Origin: Clostridiales bacterium UBA1742
Lineage (GTDB): Bacteria; Bacillota; Clostridia; TANB77; CAG-508
DNA: 64,000 nt
Assembly: GCA_002314935.1 (NCBI GenBank)
Contig: DCHW01000049.1
Coordinates: 1 to 64,000, forward strand
Direction: 5' to 3'
Part shown: positions 47,120 to 56,466 of the stretch, one piece after another
How positions within the stretch are numbered: position 1 is the stretch's first letter
How the letters are laid out: the number at the start of each line of letters is the position of its first letter
Position numbers and translations under genes: made by a program
The notes under the pieces: model-generated
Database searches by the model: none
Told to the model about the DNA's origin: nothing
What the model saw: only the letters and a program-made list of their open reading frames with translations

Positions 47120-47575
47120 ATGAAGAAATTTAAAGATGTATCATTCAACAAATCACGGTTCATTTCTATATTTATTGGTATATTAATTTTTTTATTAGCT
47201 ATAAGTATTTTGTGTATTAAGCTTAAATATTCTTTTTATGTATCAATTCCCTTAGGAATAATAGTTGGAGCAGTAACATATTCAATTATTTTTTCTATTT
47301 TTGATGGACCTACTAAGAATGTATACAGAAAAAGATTAAGAGTCAGCTTAGTATATCAAAATTCAGCTACTGAAGTTAAGTGCAAATCAATAGAATTAAA
47401 TCCATACAATACGAGATATGATGCGTTTGGCAATTGCAGATTTTACGCAATGTTGTTGACAGACAACAAGGTCTGGATTTCTATATGTGCTCAGAAAGAA
47501 AATGGAAACTTTATTCCACGAGCATATGAAATTGTAGATTTATCTAAGTTTTATCAATATTTTTCTTTCATTTAA
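47120..47575 (+). CDS. hypothetical membrane protein containing a non-recoded CGG
   Basis: A 151-residue protein with two N-terminal membrane helices (~14-33, ~38-60) and a ~90-residue soluble domain. AAAGGAGTG precedes ATG 47120. Codon 13 is CGG (47156-47158) and here the zero frame continues normally; skipping the C would hit a stop about 10 codons later. It is thus the clearest exception to the recoding pattern. Its location in the cassette-like array suggests recent acquisition from a host with ordinary CGG decoding. No family recognised. Confidence 0.65.
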   Translation: MKKFKDVSFNKSRFISIFIGILIFLLAISILCIKLKYSFYVSIPLGIIVGAVTYSIIFSIFDGPTKNVYRKRLRVSLVYQNSATEVKCKSIELNPYNTRYDAFGNCRFYAMLLTDNKVWISICAQKENGNFIPRAYEIVDLSKFYQYFSFI

Positions 47576-47650
47576 GCTAAAGAGAGTCAGAAATGACTCT
47601 TTTTTAGTTTTGTGATGTTATTTACTTGAAATTGAAGATAATAGTCCAGT

Positions 47651-47747
47651 TATGGATATAAATATATTACCAGAAGATTTAAGAGAAAAAGTAATAACAA
47701 GATATAAAGAAAACATTTACGAATATTTAAAAAAAGGTGAAAAATAA
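47651..47747 (+). pseudogene. gene fragment, 3' end
   Basis: A short open frame (DINILPEDLREKVITRYKEN ...) ending at the TAA just before the next ATG, without upstream ribosome-binding site; the frame is closed by a TGA about 40 bases upstream. Probably the tail of a lost gene. Confidence 0.35.
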
Positions 47748-48041
47748 ATGAAAATATATATTGTAAGACATGGACAAGTTGATTTAATATTAAGATCAAT
47801 AGAATTATATAGCTATAATCTTGAATTTATGCTTGATGCAGATGAGTCAAATGAAGAAAAGAAGCGAGAAAAACTTGCAAAATTAAAATATACCTATGAG
47901 CAAATATTATCATGTCTTGCTGACCAAGTTAATGGAAAGGCTGAAGAATATGAAAAGAGGAGAACAACAGGTAGAAACATGCTTGGAGATAACATTATAG
48001 ATATAATACCATCTAAAAAAGAAAAATTTCAAGTTGGTTAA
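47748..48041 (+). pseudogene. chimeric histidine-phosphatase N-terminus fused to unrelated tail
   Basis: The first 12 codons (MKIYIVRHGQVD) are the RHG signature of phosphoglycerate-mutase-like phosphatases. The following ~85 residues (LRSIELYSYNLEFML ...) do not continue that fold and are charged and helical. At 97 residues it is less than half the family length. A deletion joining two genes is the simplest explanation. Expression is possible because GGTGAAAA and the preceding stop lie just upstream. Confidence 0.5.
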
Positions 48042-48477
48042 AAGCAGTAGAATAGGGGGGAACAGAGGAATTTTTATAGTTTATAATTAATTAATAAAAT
48101 TTTTTAAAAATTATATTAAAAAATAATTTTTAAGTTGAAAAATAAAAATTATAAAATTTAAAATATAAAATAAATAATAAAACTTTAAAATTTAATTTTG
48201 AAAATTTTTTAAATTTTTTATATAATAATTATTATTTTTATATTTTAAACCTCTCAAAATCGTTTTTAAGGCATTTTTATAATTAACTAATAAAAAATTA
48301 CTCATTTGAATTATTATTATAATACTATAACTTATATAAAATTTTAATTTATCAATACTTTTATAAATTAATTATAATTAAATTAGTAATAATTACTATT
48401 TTTGATGAATTATATAAATTAATGTAATTATTGCAGCAACTTGGTTTTAGCTCAAAAATTGCCAAAATAATGACGCA

Positions 48478-48606
48478 CGAGAATCGATTTTAAGCCGTTT
48501 TTAAAAATTAGCCATATAGTTTGTTGCGTAGCGTAAGCGAAGCCTGAAACATTTTTGAGCATTTTGCGATAAAAATGTTGCTGGTCAGATTAATATAAGA
48601 AATTTT
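48478..48606. repeat. repeat B, copy 2
   Basis: Near-identical to 45481-45610, including TTGCGTAGCGTAAGCGAAGCC. Confidence 0.88.
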
Positions 48607-48683
48607 ATATAAAAATTTATACAGATATAAAATTATATTAATCAGTTATAAAAATTGATTTAAATGGATTGTCAGAATCGTTT

Positions 48684-48973
48684 TTAAGGCGTTTTTTTAT
48701 TTAAGTAATATAAGTTGTTGTTTAAAATATAAGATTTAATATATGAATATAAATATTATGAATAAAAATTATAATACTGAACAATATAAATAAAAAATAG
48801 CCACATACTGAAATATACTGAAAATTATTAAAATGCATATATAATAGCTTAATAATAACTATATAATAGATGCTAAAGAAAGCTCATACGCTAGTAGTAT
48901 CAAGACTTGAAGGGGATACCTGAAAGGGGTATTCTTTATTTTATCCCTACACCTTTTTGCACAAAACTTTGAT
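48684..48973. repeat. repeat C, copy 2
   Basis: Near-identical to 43204-43494 over about 290 bases; the match stops inside repeat A at ACTTTGAT. Confidence 0.88.
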
Positions 48974-49166
48974 TTTGTGCAATGTTATATATTCCTTTTT
49001 TGATACTTTTCCATATCTACTTCTGCCTCTCATCTACTATCCTTTGACCTGTTAAAGTGAATTCAATTGTAATTTACTATTTAATTAATTATTTATTTTA
49101 TGTTTTATTTTTCAAATTAGATTTCGCCATGATTTTTTATTTTAAAAATTATTTTTTTTAAGTAAA

Positions 49167-49204
49167 CGACACATCGCTCTGCAGAAGCAAATGTGTCGTG
49201 TTTT
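49167..49204. terminator. hairpin at the right end of the array
   Basis: CGACACAT/ATGTGTCG stem with T-rich flank on the plus side, just beyond the stop of the minus-strand phosphatase gene. Probably terminates transcripts leaving the array; also a possible 3' end for the phosphatase operon. Confidence 0.6.
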
Positions 49205-49227
49205 ATTTCAATTTTACTTATTACGTT

Positions 49228-51033
49228 TTATTCTAAAATTTTCTTTATCATCAATTTGTTTTTTCCATTTGTAAATTCATATTCTATTTTATCAGATATT
49301 TTTTTTACAATACCAATACCTAATCCACCATATTTTCTATCATTTACAGATATATTTTTGTTTATTTCTTTTGCATTTAAAGGGTTATATGGTATTCCCC
49401 TATCTTCAAAAATAATATTTAAAGAAAGAGGATTTTTCGTTAAAAATGCGCTAACCTCTACCTTTCCTTCCGTTTTATTATATGCATATTTAGCTATGTT
49501 ACCAAATATTTCATCAATTATTATATTAATTTCGGCTCTTGTTTTAGTTTCAACTTTACACTCAGCTATTAATTTATTAATAAAATTTGTTACATCTTCA
49601 ATTTTATCTGTTTTTGCTTCAAATGACCCATTAATACTTTTATTAGATATAACATCTAATCCGTTATATTTTAAGCAAACCATAGTAATATCATCAAACT
49701 GTTCAGAATTGTTGCTAAAACTATCTATATCTTTTTTTACATCTTTACAAATATCTTCTATTGATTTATTTGACTCATTTAATAATAAATTTTTTAATCT
49801 CTCTTCTCCATATTGCTCTTTTGATAAATTTATTGTTTCTGTTATTCCATCAGTATATAAAAATAACATATCTCCCTTTTCTAGTTTAATATTAAATGAA
49901 TTATATTTTGAATCTTTTTTTCCTGCTAAAATAAATCCAGATCTATTTTTTAAAAAGCAAATTTCGTTATTAGATTTTTTTAATATAGGATAGTTATGCC
50001 CCGCATTAATAAATTCAACTTTTCCTGTAGAAATTTCAAGAACTCCTATCCATGATGTAACAAACATACTTTCTTTATTTCCTTCAAAAAGTTGTGTATT
50101 TGTTTTTTCTATTGCTTCTTCAAAACTTAATCCTAATTGTAAATTTGTTTTAATAATTGTTTTTGAAATAACCATAAATAAAGCCGAAGGAACTCCTTTT
50201 CCAGATACATCAGAAATCAAAAATGCAAAATGATCTTGATCTATAAAATAGAAGTCATAAAAGTCGCCTCCAACTTGTTTAGCTGGAATCATATTAGCAA
50301 ATATTTCAAATTCATTTCTTCCTGGGAAATATGGCAAAATAGCCGGAAGCATAGACTTTTGAATATTTGTTGCTGTTTTTAATTCTATTTCAATTGCGTC
50401 TTTATTTTTTTCAATATTTTTATATTTATCAATCATATCTGTTGTAAATATCATTAAGCCAAATGCTAATGCATTTGAAAATAAAAATGATGGGGCTACA
50501 TTAAGTATTAAATTCCAACTTGTGCTTAAATTTTCAGTAAACCACATGTATATAAATACTACGCTTAAATGTAAACATTCCATTAATATTGCAATAAAAA
50601 ATGCAAAAACTCCTCTACTTTTTTTTGATTCAAATGGTTTAAATAATAAACCACATAACATACCAATTAAAACAGTAGAAATTGAGCATGGAATTGTTGT
50701 TCCTAAAGGTAAATTATTTATTCCTTGAATTAAGCGATGCATTCCTGCTATTAATCCAGCAATAATTCCACCTATTGGACCAGCTAAACATCCAGCCATC
50801 ATTGGTCCTACATCTCTTATTGCAATTACAGCTCCATTTGAATTTGTATAACCGTTAATAGTTGCATAAATACCAAACAAACCACCTATAATGCCTAAGT
50901 TAATTGCTACTCTTAAATTGCTTTTACCTTCCCCTTTTCTTAAAATTTTTTTAGTTCCTTGAAGAATAATAGCAATAAGGTTAATAACAGCTATAGTACC
51001 AATCATTGAAATAATTTCATTATAATTATTCAT
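49228..51033 (-). CDS. LytS-like membrane sensor with SpoIIE phosphatase and RsbW-like kinase domains
   Basis: A 601-residue protein with three parts. Residues 1-~205 form the 5TM-5TMR LytS-type sensor (NGAVIAIRDVGPMMAGCLAGPIGGIIAGLIAG). Residues ~235-440 are a PP2C phosphatase of the SpoIIE/RsbU group (AKQVGGDFYDF, DVSGKGVPSALFM, LYTDGITE). Residues ~460-601 are an HATPase_c domain (INIIIDEIFGNIAKYAY, EDRGIPYNPL, GGLGIGIVKK), like the anti-sigma kinase RsbW. A phosphatase and an opposing kinase thus lie in one chain, next to a STAS substrate gene 11 bases upstream. Confidence 0.88.
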   Translation of the reverse strand: MNNYNEIISMIGTIAVINLIAIILQGTKKILRKGEGKSNLRVAINLGIIGGLFGIYATINGYTNSNGAVIAIRDVGPMMAGCLAGPIGGIIAGLIAGMHRLIQGINNLPLGTTIPCSISTVLIGMLCGLLFKPFESKKSRGVFAFFIAILMECLHLSVVFIYMWFTENLSTSWNLILNVAPSFLFSNALAFGLMIFTTDMIDKYKNIEKNKDAIEIELKTATNIQKSMLPAILPYFPGRNEFEIFANMIPAKQVGGDFYDFYFIDQDHFAFLISDVSGKGVPSALFMVISKTIIKTNLQLGLSFEEAIEKTNTQLFEGNKESMFVTSWIGVLEISTGKVEFINAGHNYPILKKSNNEICFLKNRSGFILAGKKDSKYNSFNIKLEKGDMLFLYTDGITETINLSKEQYGEERLKNLLLNESNKSIEDICKDVKKDIDSFSNNSEQFDDITMVCLKYNGLDVISNKSINGSFEAKTDKIEDVTNFINKLIAECKVETKTRAEINIIIDEIFGNIAKYAYNKTEGKVEVSAFLTKNPLSLNIIFEDRGIPYNPLNAKEINKNISVNDRKYGGLGIGIVKKISDKIEYEFTNGKNKLMIKKILE

Positions 51034-51044
51034 AGTAACTCCTT

Positions 51045-51347
51045 TTATTCGATAGTAAGCATTTCATTAAAACCTGTAATTTCAAATACTTCCATAACAA
51101 TTTCATTTACATTTATTAACTTCATAGAACCACCTTTAGAATCCATTAGTTTTTGAGATTTTAATAGTACTCTAAGTCCTGCGGAAGATGTATATTGTAT
51201 TTCTTTCATATTTATTATTAATTTTTTTACATTTAAATTTTCTAAATTGTCTATTTCTTTTTCAAAGTCTGTAGATGTAACTGTATCCAATCTACCAGAA
51301 AGTACTATTTCTACTTCATCATTAATAATATTTTTTTCAATTTTCAT
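51045..51347 (-). CDS. STAS-domain anti-sigma factor antagonist
   Basis: A 100-residue SpoIIAA/RsbV-like protein (VEIVLSGRLDTVTSTDFEKEI ... INMKEIQYTSSAGLRVLL) with the phosphorylatable serine in YTSSAGLR. It is the natural substrate of the phosphatase and kinase domains encoded immediately downstream on the same strand, and is preceded by the MATE-ATPase gene. An output sigma factor is not in the window. Confidence 0.93.
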   Translation of the reverse strand: MKIEKNIINDEVEIVLSGRLDTVTSTDFEKEIDNLENLNVKKLIINMKEIQYTSSAGLRVLLKSQKLMDSKGGSMKLINVNEIVMEVFEITGFNEMLTIE

Positions 51348-51369
51348 TATTCTTCCCTCTTTCTTTTTA

Positions 51370-53169
51370 TTAAATTTCTATTGTAATTACATTCATTTTA
51401 TAGACATAAGAATATTCTATTTTTTTTGCAAATTTTTGTATCATTACAATTCCAAGTTTTGAAAAATCATTTTTATTAAAAGTAAAATCTAAAGGATTAT
51501 ATGGACGAGCAATATTTCTAATTATTAATGTAAGGTTACCTTTATCTGAAATAAGCTTAATATCCATAACTTCTTTTTCAATATTAACATCTTTTTTACT
51601 ATTTTTTATATGTTCCATAAAATCCGCATTTAACTCTTCTAGACATAAGCCGCACATATTTGCAATTCTATCTGAATATTTTTCTTGCTTTAAAAATTCA
51701 ATTACTTTTTCTGATATTATTGAATTTTTTTGATTTGTTTCTGATGTTGTACTAAAATCAAAAACAACATCTTCCTTAAAACTATTATCTATTAATAGCA
51801 TTTTATCAATTGGCCATTTAAGTTTTCCTTTATTTAAAATGTAATAAAGATAAATTAATGCTAAAAATATTAAATAGCATCCACCATATGATATCCATAC
51901 AGCATCATATCCTAAATTGAATCCAGCAAGAAGTATAAACATTAGCCAAGGAAAAATTATTGAATCTGGTATTACTGTTAAAATAAGCGTACGCTTAAAA
52001 TTACCAATAGCTTGATAATAACTTGCTAAACATTTTATTATTAAATAACCAGGGATTAATAATAAACAAATAGTTACTCCTCTACTTACAACATTATATG
52101 TATATGGGTTTATTTCTTCACTAAAGAAAGGAATAATTACAGGCAAAAATGCATAAATAAGTAAACACCATAAAATTGTACATATAAGCGAAACTGAAAT
52201 TGATTTTTTTACTGCTGAAATTGTTCCATTTTTATCTCTTGCTCCAAACAAAAGACCAAAAAGAGGTGCTCCTGCATTTCCTCCTGCTTCTGCAGCAGCT
52301 CTGGCAAGCAATATTATACTTTCTACAATAGTATAAAATCCAAGAGCTTCTTCTCCAATATATCTAACAAGCAGCAAATTAATAATTGCACAAATTGCTG
52401 CATCAATAGCAAAATTTATTCCACCTGAAAAGCCATATTTAATAATTTCTAATAATTCCTTTAATTTAACAGTAAATGTTACAATTTTTAATTTTATTTG
52501 TTTTCTAAATTTTATAAATAATAGTCCTAAATCTTCAAAAAGAGTTGATACAAAATATCCAAATACAAGCCCAGCTATTGCATACATTTCATTAATAGCT
52601 CCAAACCATTTTAATCCTAAAATTGAAAAAACAACATTTACGGGAATTCCTAAAACATTTATTATAGCAACTTCTTTATTATATCCATAAATTGCAAGCA
52701 CTTGACTTAATATTACTTCTATAAAAAATAAAGGTATTACAAATCCATATGATCTTGCATAAATTTCTGCTAAAGTTAGTATATCTCCCGTTGCTCCACC
52801 TGAAAATAATTTAACCATTGGTCCTGGAACAAAGAATATTATTATTCCAATAATTGCTACAATAGTTGTTATTGTAACCATACCTATAGAATATAATCTA
52901 TTGCTTTCTTCCTTATTACCTCTACCAATATTTATTGAAAGTAACAAAGATACACCAAGTGAAAAAATTGCACAAACAGCTAAAATAACTGCTATTCCTG
53001 GCCATCCAATAGAAACAGCTGCAATAGCGTCATCACCAAGTCTTCCTCCAGCAAGTAAAGCATCTAAAAATTCTTCAATTTGACTTATAAATGCAAGTAA
53101 TAGACTTGATGGATACATTAATAAAAAAGCTTTTTTTAATAATTTATTTTTTTCTAGTTTTTTCTCCAT
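51370..53169 (-). CDS. MATE-family transporter fused to a C-terminal RsbW-like ATPase domain
   Basis: Residues 1-~445 form a 12-helix MATE-type efflux protein (DALLAGGRLGDDAIAAVSIGWP; second half starting near KYGFSGGINFAID). Residues ~460-599 are soluble and end with an HATPase_c-like domain: NMCGLCLEELNADFMEH (N-box-like ELNAD), IRNIARPYNPLDF (G1-like), LGIVMIQKFAKKIEYSY and NVITIEI. The C-terminal domain lines up with that of the adjacent phosphatase protein. Transport coupled to partner-switch signalling is suggested. AAGGAGAAA precedes ATG 53169. Confidence 0.87.
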   Translation of the reverse strand: MEKKLEKNKLLKKAFLLMYPSSLLLAFISQIEEFLDALLAGGRLGDDAIAAVSIGWPGIAVILAVCAIFSLGVSLLLSINIGRGNKEESNRLYSIGMVTITTIVAIIGIIIFFVPGPMVKLFSGGATGDILTLAEIYARSYGFVIPLFFIEVILSQVLAIYGYNKEVAIINVLGIPVNVVFSILGLKWFGAINEMYAIAGLVFGYFVSTLFEDLGLLFIKFRKQIKLKIVTFTVKLKELLEIIKYGFSGGINFAIDAAICAIINLLLVRYIGEEALGFYTIVESIILLARAAAEAGGNAGAPLFGLLFGARDKNGTISAVKKSISVSLICTILWCLLIYAFLPVIIPFFSEEINPYTYNVVSRGVTICLLLIPGYLIIKCLASYYQAIGNFKRTLILTVIPDSIIFPWLMFILLAGFNLGYDAVWISYGGCYLIFLALIYLYYILNKGKLKWPIDKMLLIDNSFKEDVVFDFSTTSETNQKNSIISEKVIEFLKQEKYSDRIANMCGLCLEELNADFMEHIKNSKKDVNIEKEVMDIKLISDKGNLTLIIRNIARPYNPLDFTFNKNDFSKLGIVMIQKFAKKIEYSYVYKMNVITIEI

Positions 53170-53296
53170 TTTTTCTCCTTTTTAACTCATATAAAAAATC
53201 TCTATTTTATGTTATTATAACATATAACCTTAAAATATTTACTTTTGTCATCAAAATTTAATTTTAAAAATATATTTTTGAAATATTTAAACTAAA

Positions 53297-53325
53297 TAAG
53301 AGGAGAAAATTTTCTCCTCTAAATT
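53297..53325 (-). terminator. terminator after the MBG-domain surface protein gene
   Basis: AGAGGAGAAAA/TTTTCTCCTCT palindrome with T-rich flank on the minus strand, separating the secretion cassette from the MATE operon. Confidence 0.85.
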
Positions 53326-53329
53326 TTAT

Positions 53330-55300
53330 TTAATATGACTGGTTAATTTCAGTTTGTATATATGCCACAACATAGTATGTGACATTTTTTTGTCTCCATG
53401 TATCAAAATATGTTCCATTAAAAGCTAAGTAATAGTCGTTTTCATCTATTGCTGCATTATAATATACATTTCTAAAACCTTTACCAGATGAAGAATAATA
53501 CCATACATTTTTATTATTAATATTATTACTGTTGTGACGTAAACAATGGTCCGCATTTTCGAATAATGTTAAGTTATCAGCATCGTATATAACATACCCA
53601 AGCGATGAATATTTTTTTATTGTCCAAATAGTTGACGAATCACTAGTTACTATATAATTTTGGTTATTAACCTTAACAATATCCGCCACTGCCATATTGT
53701 TCACAGTTCCACCTTCTTCTGGCCAAACCGTACCATCTTTTAAAATTGTTACTATTTTTCCAGAAATTTCAGGTGCTAAAACATATTTACTTCCATCTGT
53801 AATTGAATCAACTTTTTTATATCCCGTAAATGTCCATTTAGCCCATAGTGTAACATCTCCTGTTGTACCTTGAGTAATTTGTGTTATTGCTGTTCCTTCA
53901 CATGAAGAATTATCATACCAACCCTTAAATACAAATCCAGTTGAGGTTGGAGTATCTAATGTAATGGTATCCGTCATACTATTAAAAGATGTTTTTTCAC
54001 TTGAAGGTGTATATGGCATAGCGCCAGTTATATATGTAATACTATATATTGGTGCTTTTATAGTTGTACTTATAAATTTCTCGTTTAAATCATTATGATT
54101 TGAATCTCCGATTATTTTATAATAAATTGTATATGTTCCTATATTTGTTGCTTTAGGGATAACTGTACTATATGAACCACCACTTAATTTATATTGAATT
54201 GTTCCACAAGATGTTGCTCCAGATGTTATAAGTTCCTGTTCTAATCCATTATATGTTAGTGTTTTATTAGCTGGTTCCGTACTGTATACGCTATTTGCTT
54301 TTGAAATAGTAACACTTATAGATTTTTCAGAAAAATCATTATGATTTGAATCAGCATCTACTTTATAGTATACAGTATATGTCCCTGCATTGGTCTCTTT
54401 CGGTATACTAGTACTATAATCTCCACTGCCAATTTTATATTTTATAGTTCCGTCATTAGTTGAACCTGAATTTATTAATTCTTGTAAAGCTCCAGTATAT
54501 GTTAGTGTTTTTGCTGTTGGTTCTGTTAATGTTACATCAGCTTTTGTTATAGTAATTGTTAATTCTCCTTTAAATGTATCATAATCATCTGCTGTAATCT
54601 TATAATAAACAGTATACACTCCAACATCTATAAAACCTGGAATTGCATTTAAAGAATAGTCCCCTTCTGTTGTTCCATATAAAATAGTATAATTACTTGT
54701 TGGCTCAATTACTTCTATATTAGCATTTCCTGAATTTTTTTGCCCTGTATATGTTGCTGAACCATTTGTTACTTTAACATTCATTGGAACACTTTCAACC
54801 ATTTTAAAATTCAAATATGAATCGAGTTGATTACTAGTTGCTACAACATTATTTTTATACTTAAATGTAATATAAATTTCTTTTGATTCATTTGGTGCAA
54901 TTTTATCATCAATATTAAAATTACTTATTTCAAAAATAATTCCCTGATTACTATAATAATCATTATCATATAAAACTTCTTTAAAAGTATATGTTTTGTT
55001 GGTATTATTATAGATTTTAACGCTTTCTGTTATGTATGAACTACTATTTGAACCTGAAAGTGTTACTATGCTATGCATTGTTGTATTGGTATAGTTTTGT
55101 ATATCCGCTGAAGAGTTACTACTAGCCACATATTCCACATCATATATAAACACTCCGCTTGGTTGATTTGCAAGCACAGAACCTTTAACTTCCATAGTTA
55201 CAGTATTAATAGTGGCATATCCAACACTCATAAATAAAATTGCTAGAAGAAATACAATTCCATAAAAGAAAACAGAATTTGTTTTTTTTCTATTCAGCAT
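53330..55300 (-). CDS. repeat-containing surface protein of SipW cassette 1
   Basis: A 656-residue exported protein. The N-terminus (FFYGIVFLLAILFMSVGYATINTVTM) is a SipW-type signal like that of the TasA-like protein of the same cassette. A TasA-like beta domain (~30-190) is followed by three ~80-residue repeats (LTYTGALQELI-type, SNHNDFSEKSISVTIS) like MBG/Ig-like domains, then an InlB-type repeat (GFVFKGWYDNSSCEGTAIT ... LWAKWT) and a C-terminal ~130-residue region. No sorting motif is present. Likely a matrix or surface component. Start follows GAGAGGAATAA. Confidence 0.85.
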   Translation of the reverse strand: MLNRKKTNSVFFYGIVFLLAILFMSVGYATINTVTMEVKGSVLANQPSGVFIYDVEYVASSNSSADIQNYTNTTMHSIVTLSGSNSSSYITESVKIYNNTNKTYTFKEVLYDNDYYSNQGIIFEISNFNIDDKIAPNESKEIYITFKYKNNVVATSNQLDSYLNFKMVESVPMNVKVTNGSATYTGQKNSGNANIEVIEPTSNYTILYGTTEGDYSLNAIPGFIDVGVYTVYYKITADDYDTFKGELTITITKADVTLTEPTAKTLTYTGALQELINSGSTNDGTIKYKIGSGDYSTSIPKETNAGTYTVYYKVDADSNHNDFSEKSISVTISKANSVYSTEPANKTLTYNGLEQELITSGATSCGTIQYKLSGGSYSTVIPKATNIGTYTIYYKIIGDSNHNDLNEKFISTTIKAPIYSITYITGAMPYTPSSEKTSFNSMTDTITLDTPTSTGFVFKGWYDNSSCEGTAITQITQGTTGDVTLWAKWTFTGYKKVDSITDGSKYVLAPEISGKIVTILKDGTVWPEEGGTVNNMAVADIVKVNNQNYIVTSDSSTIWTIKKYSSLGYVIYDADNLTLFENADHCLRHNSNNINNKNVWYYSSSGKGFRNVYYNAAIDENDYYLAFNGTYFDTWRQKNVTYYVVAYIQTEINQSY

Positions 55301-55316
55301 TGCTATTATTCCTCTC

Positions 55317-56450
55317 TTAAATTTTTTTATTTTTTTGTCTACTTTTTTCTCTTAAATTTTCTCTTATTAATTTTGAATCTAAAATATAAACAAATAATCT
55401 TTTATCATCAATAATCCAAAATTTAGTTCTGTATTTTGATTCTTTATACATTAATATTGGAGCATTTATTACATCTCTCATTTCTATTAAATTATTAAAT
55501 GAAGTCATTCCTATTTTTTCATATTCATTTTCATTTAAATCATTATTTATTTCTTGAATATAACTTTTATAACTTATTAATATTTTTTTAAATATTTGGT
55601 CATACATGGTTTCAGCACTTCTAACATCTAAAGAATATTTAATAAATCGAATTAGAGTTATTATAGCAATTCCCATTAAAACCAATCCACTATATAAAAT
55701 AATTGCTGAGTGCTTTACTTCTTTAGTGTTAACTAATACACTACCATTATTATTAATTACATTTGTAATAATTCCAATATTTACTGTTTGTGTTGTTAAT
55801 GGTATTTTTATTGTCAGAACATCTGTATTTTTATTTATCTGTGATCCATCATATGGATTAATTACATGTAAATGCATTGTTAAAACAAGTCTATTTAATG
55901 TATCATTTAATGAATATGTTGTAATAAAACTATTTAATTTATCATTATATGCTCCATAATCAATATCTACTTTTTCATTAATATGCAAAGATTTATTTTT
56001 TTCTATAATATTATCTACTTTTACTAATGATTCTTCTTTTTCAAGTAATGTATCTTCTTCTTCACCTTCAAGCACCTCAAGTTTTGCAGTAATATCATAA
56101 TTATAAATATACTCTATATCTTGGTCAAAATTCATATCATATTCAAAATTTGCTTCAATATTTTTAATTAAGCTTGCAACAACATTTGTACCTTTTTCCA
56201 AAAACTCTCTGTCATAAAAATCATTTTGCTTTAAAAAAGCTTTGTAATTTAAATTAGAATTTTCAACACAATTTATATAAGTATTAGTATTTAAATAATT
56301 ATAAACAATAATAAAAATTGCACCAATAATACCTGTAATTAAAGTTATACAAGCTAATTTCTTTTTTCTTTTTTTTCTCTTTTCTTTATGTTTTTTTATT
56401 ATTTCATCCTGTTCTAATCCTTCTTTCTTATTAATAAATTGATCTTCCAT
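55317..56450 (-). CDS. DUF5305-like membrane protein of SipW cassette 1
   Basis: A 377-residue protein: a basic N-terminus, one membrane helix (~30-50), an extracellular domain (~55-240: TYINCVENSNLNYKAFLKQNDFYD ... LNRLVLTMHLHV), a second helix (~250-270) and a cytoplasmic tail (~275-377). This layout matches DUF5305 proteins, which accompany SipW-like peptidases in Firmicutes and archaea. A paralog is at 60764. Probably assists processing or assembly of the secreted fibre proteins. Confidence 0.82.
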   Translation of the reverse strand: MEDQFINKKEGLEQDEIIKKHKEKRKKRKKKLACITLITGIIGAIFIIVYNYLNTNTYINCVENSNLNYKAFLKQNDFYDREFLEKGTNVVASLIKNIEANFEYDMNFDQDIEYIYNYDITAKLEVLEGEEEDTLLEKEESLVKVDNIIEKNKSLHINEKVDIDYGAYNDKLNSFITTYSLNDTLNRLVLTMHLHVINPYDGSQINKNTDVLTIKIPLTTQTVNIGIITNVINNNGSVLVNTKEVKHSAIILYSGLVLMGIAIITLIRFIKYSLDVRSAETMYDQIFKKILISYKSYIQEINNDLNENEYEKIGMTSFNNLIEMRDVINAPILMYKESKYRTKFWIIDDKRLFVYILDSKLIRENLREKSRQKNKKI

Positions 56451-56466
56451 TGTATTAACCTCCTAT

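Larger units (their letters stand above)
48040..48975. repeat. composite spacer S8 (E-B-C plus truncated A)
   Basis: The gap 48042-49227 has no plausible gene. It contains a diverged repeat E (48045-48075), AT-rich sequence, repeat B copy 2, repeat C copy 2 and the first ~18 bases of repeat A (48956-48973), after which the sequence changes. It closes the repeat-rich array. Confidence 0.75.

Noticed and set aside
36440..48975. CRISPR array
   Set aside because: The repeats are 100-300 bases, few, and separated by genes; no short regular repeat-spacer pattern and no cas genes occur.
36440..48975. Class 1-type integron with attC sites
   Set aside because: No integron integrase was found, and the spacers are far longer than attC sites with no clear R'/R'' core pair. 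The cassette-like likeness is kept only as a hypothesis.
49193..49993. 266-codon plus-strand ORF opposite the phosphatase gene
   Set aside because: It is the complement of a well-supported SpoIIE-type phosphatase gene, has no recognisable domain and no ribosome-binding site.
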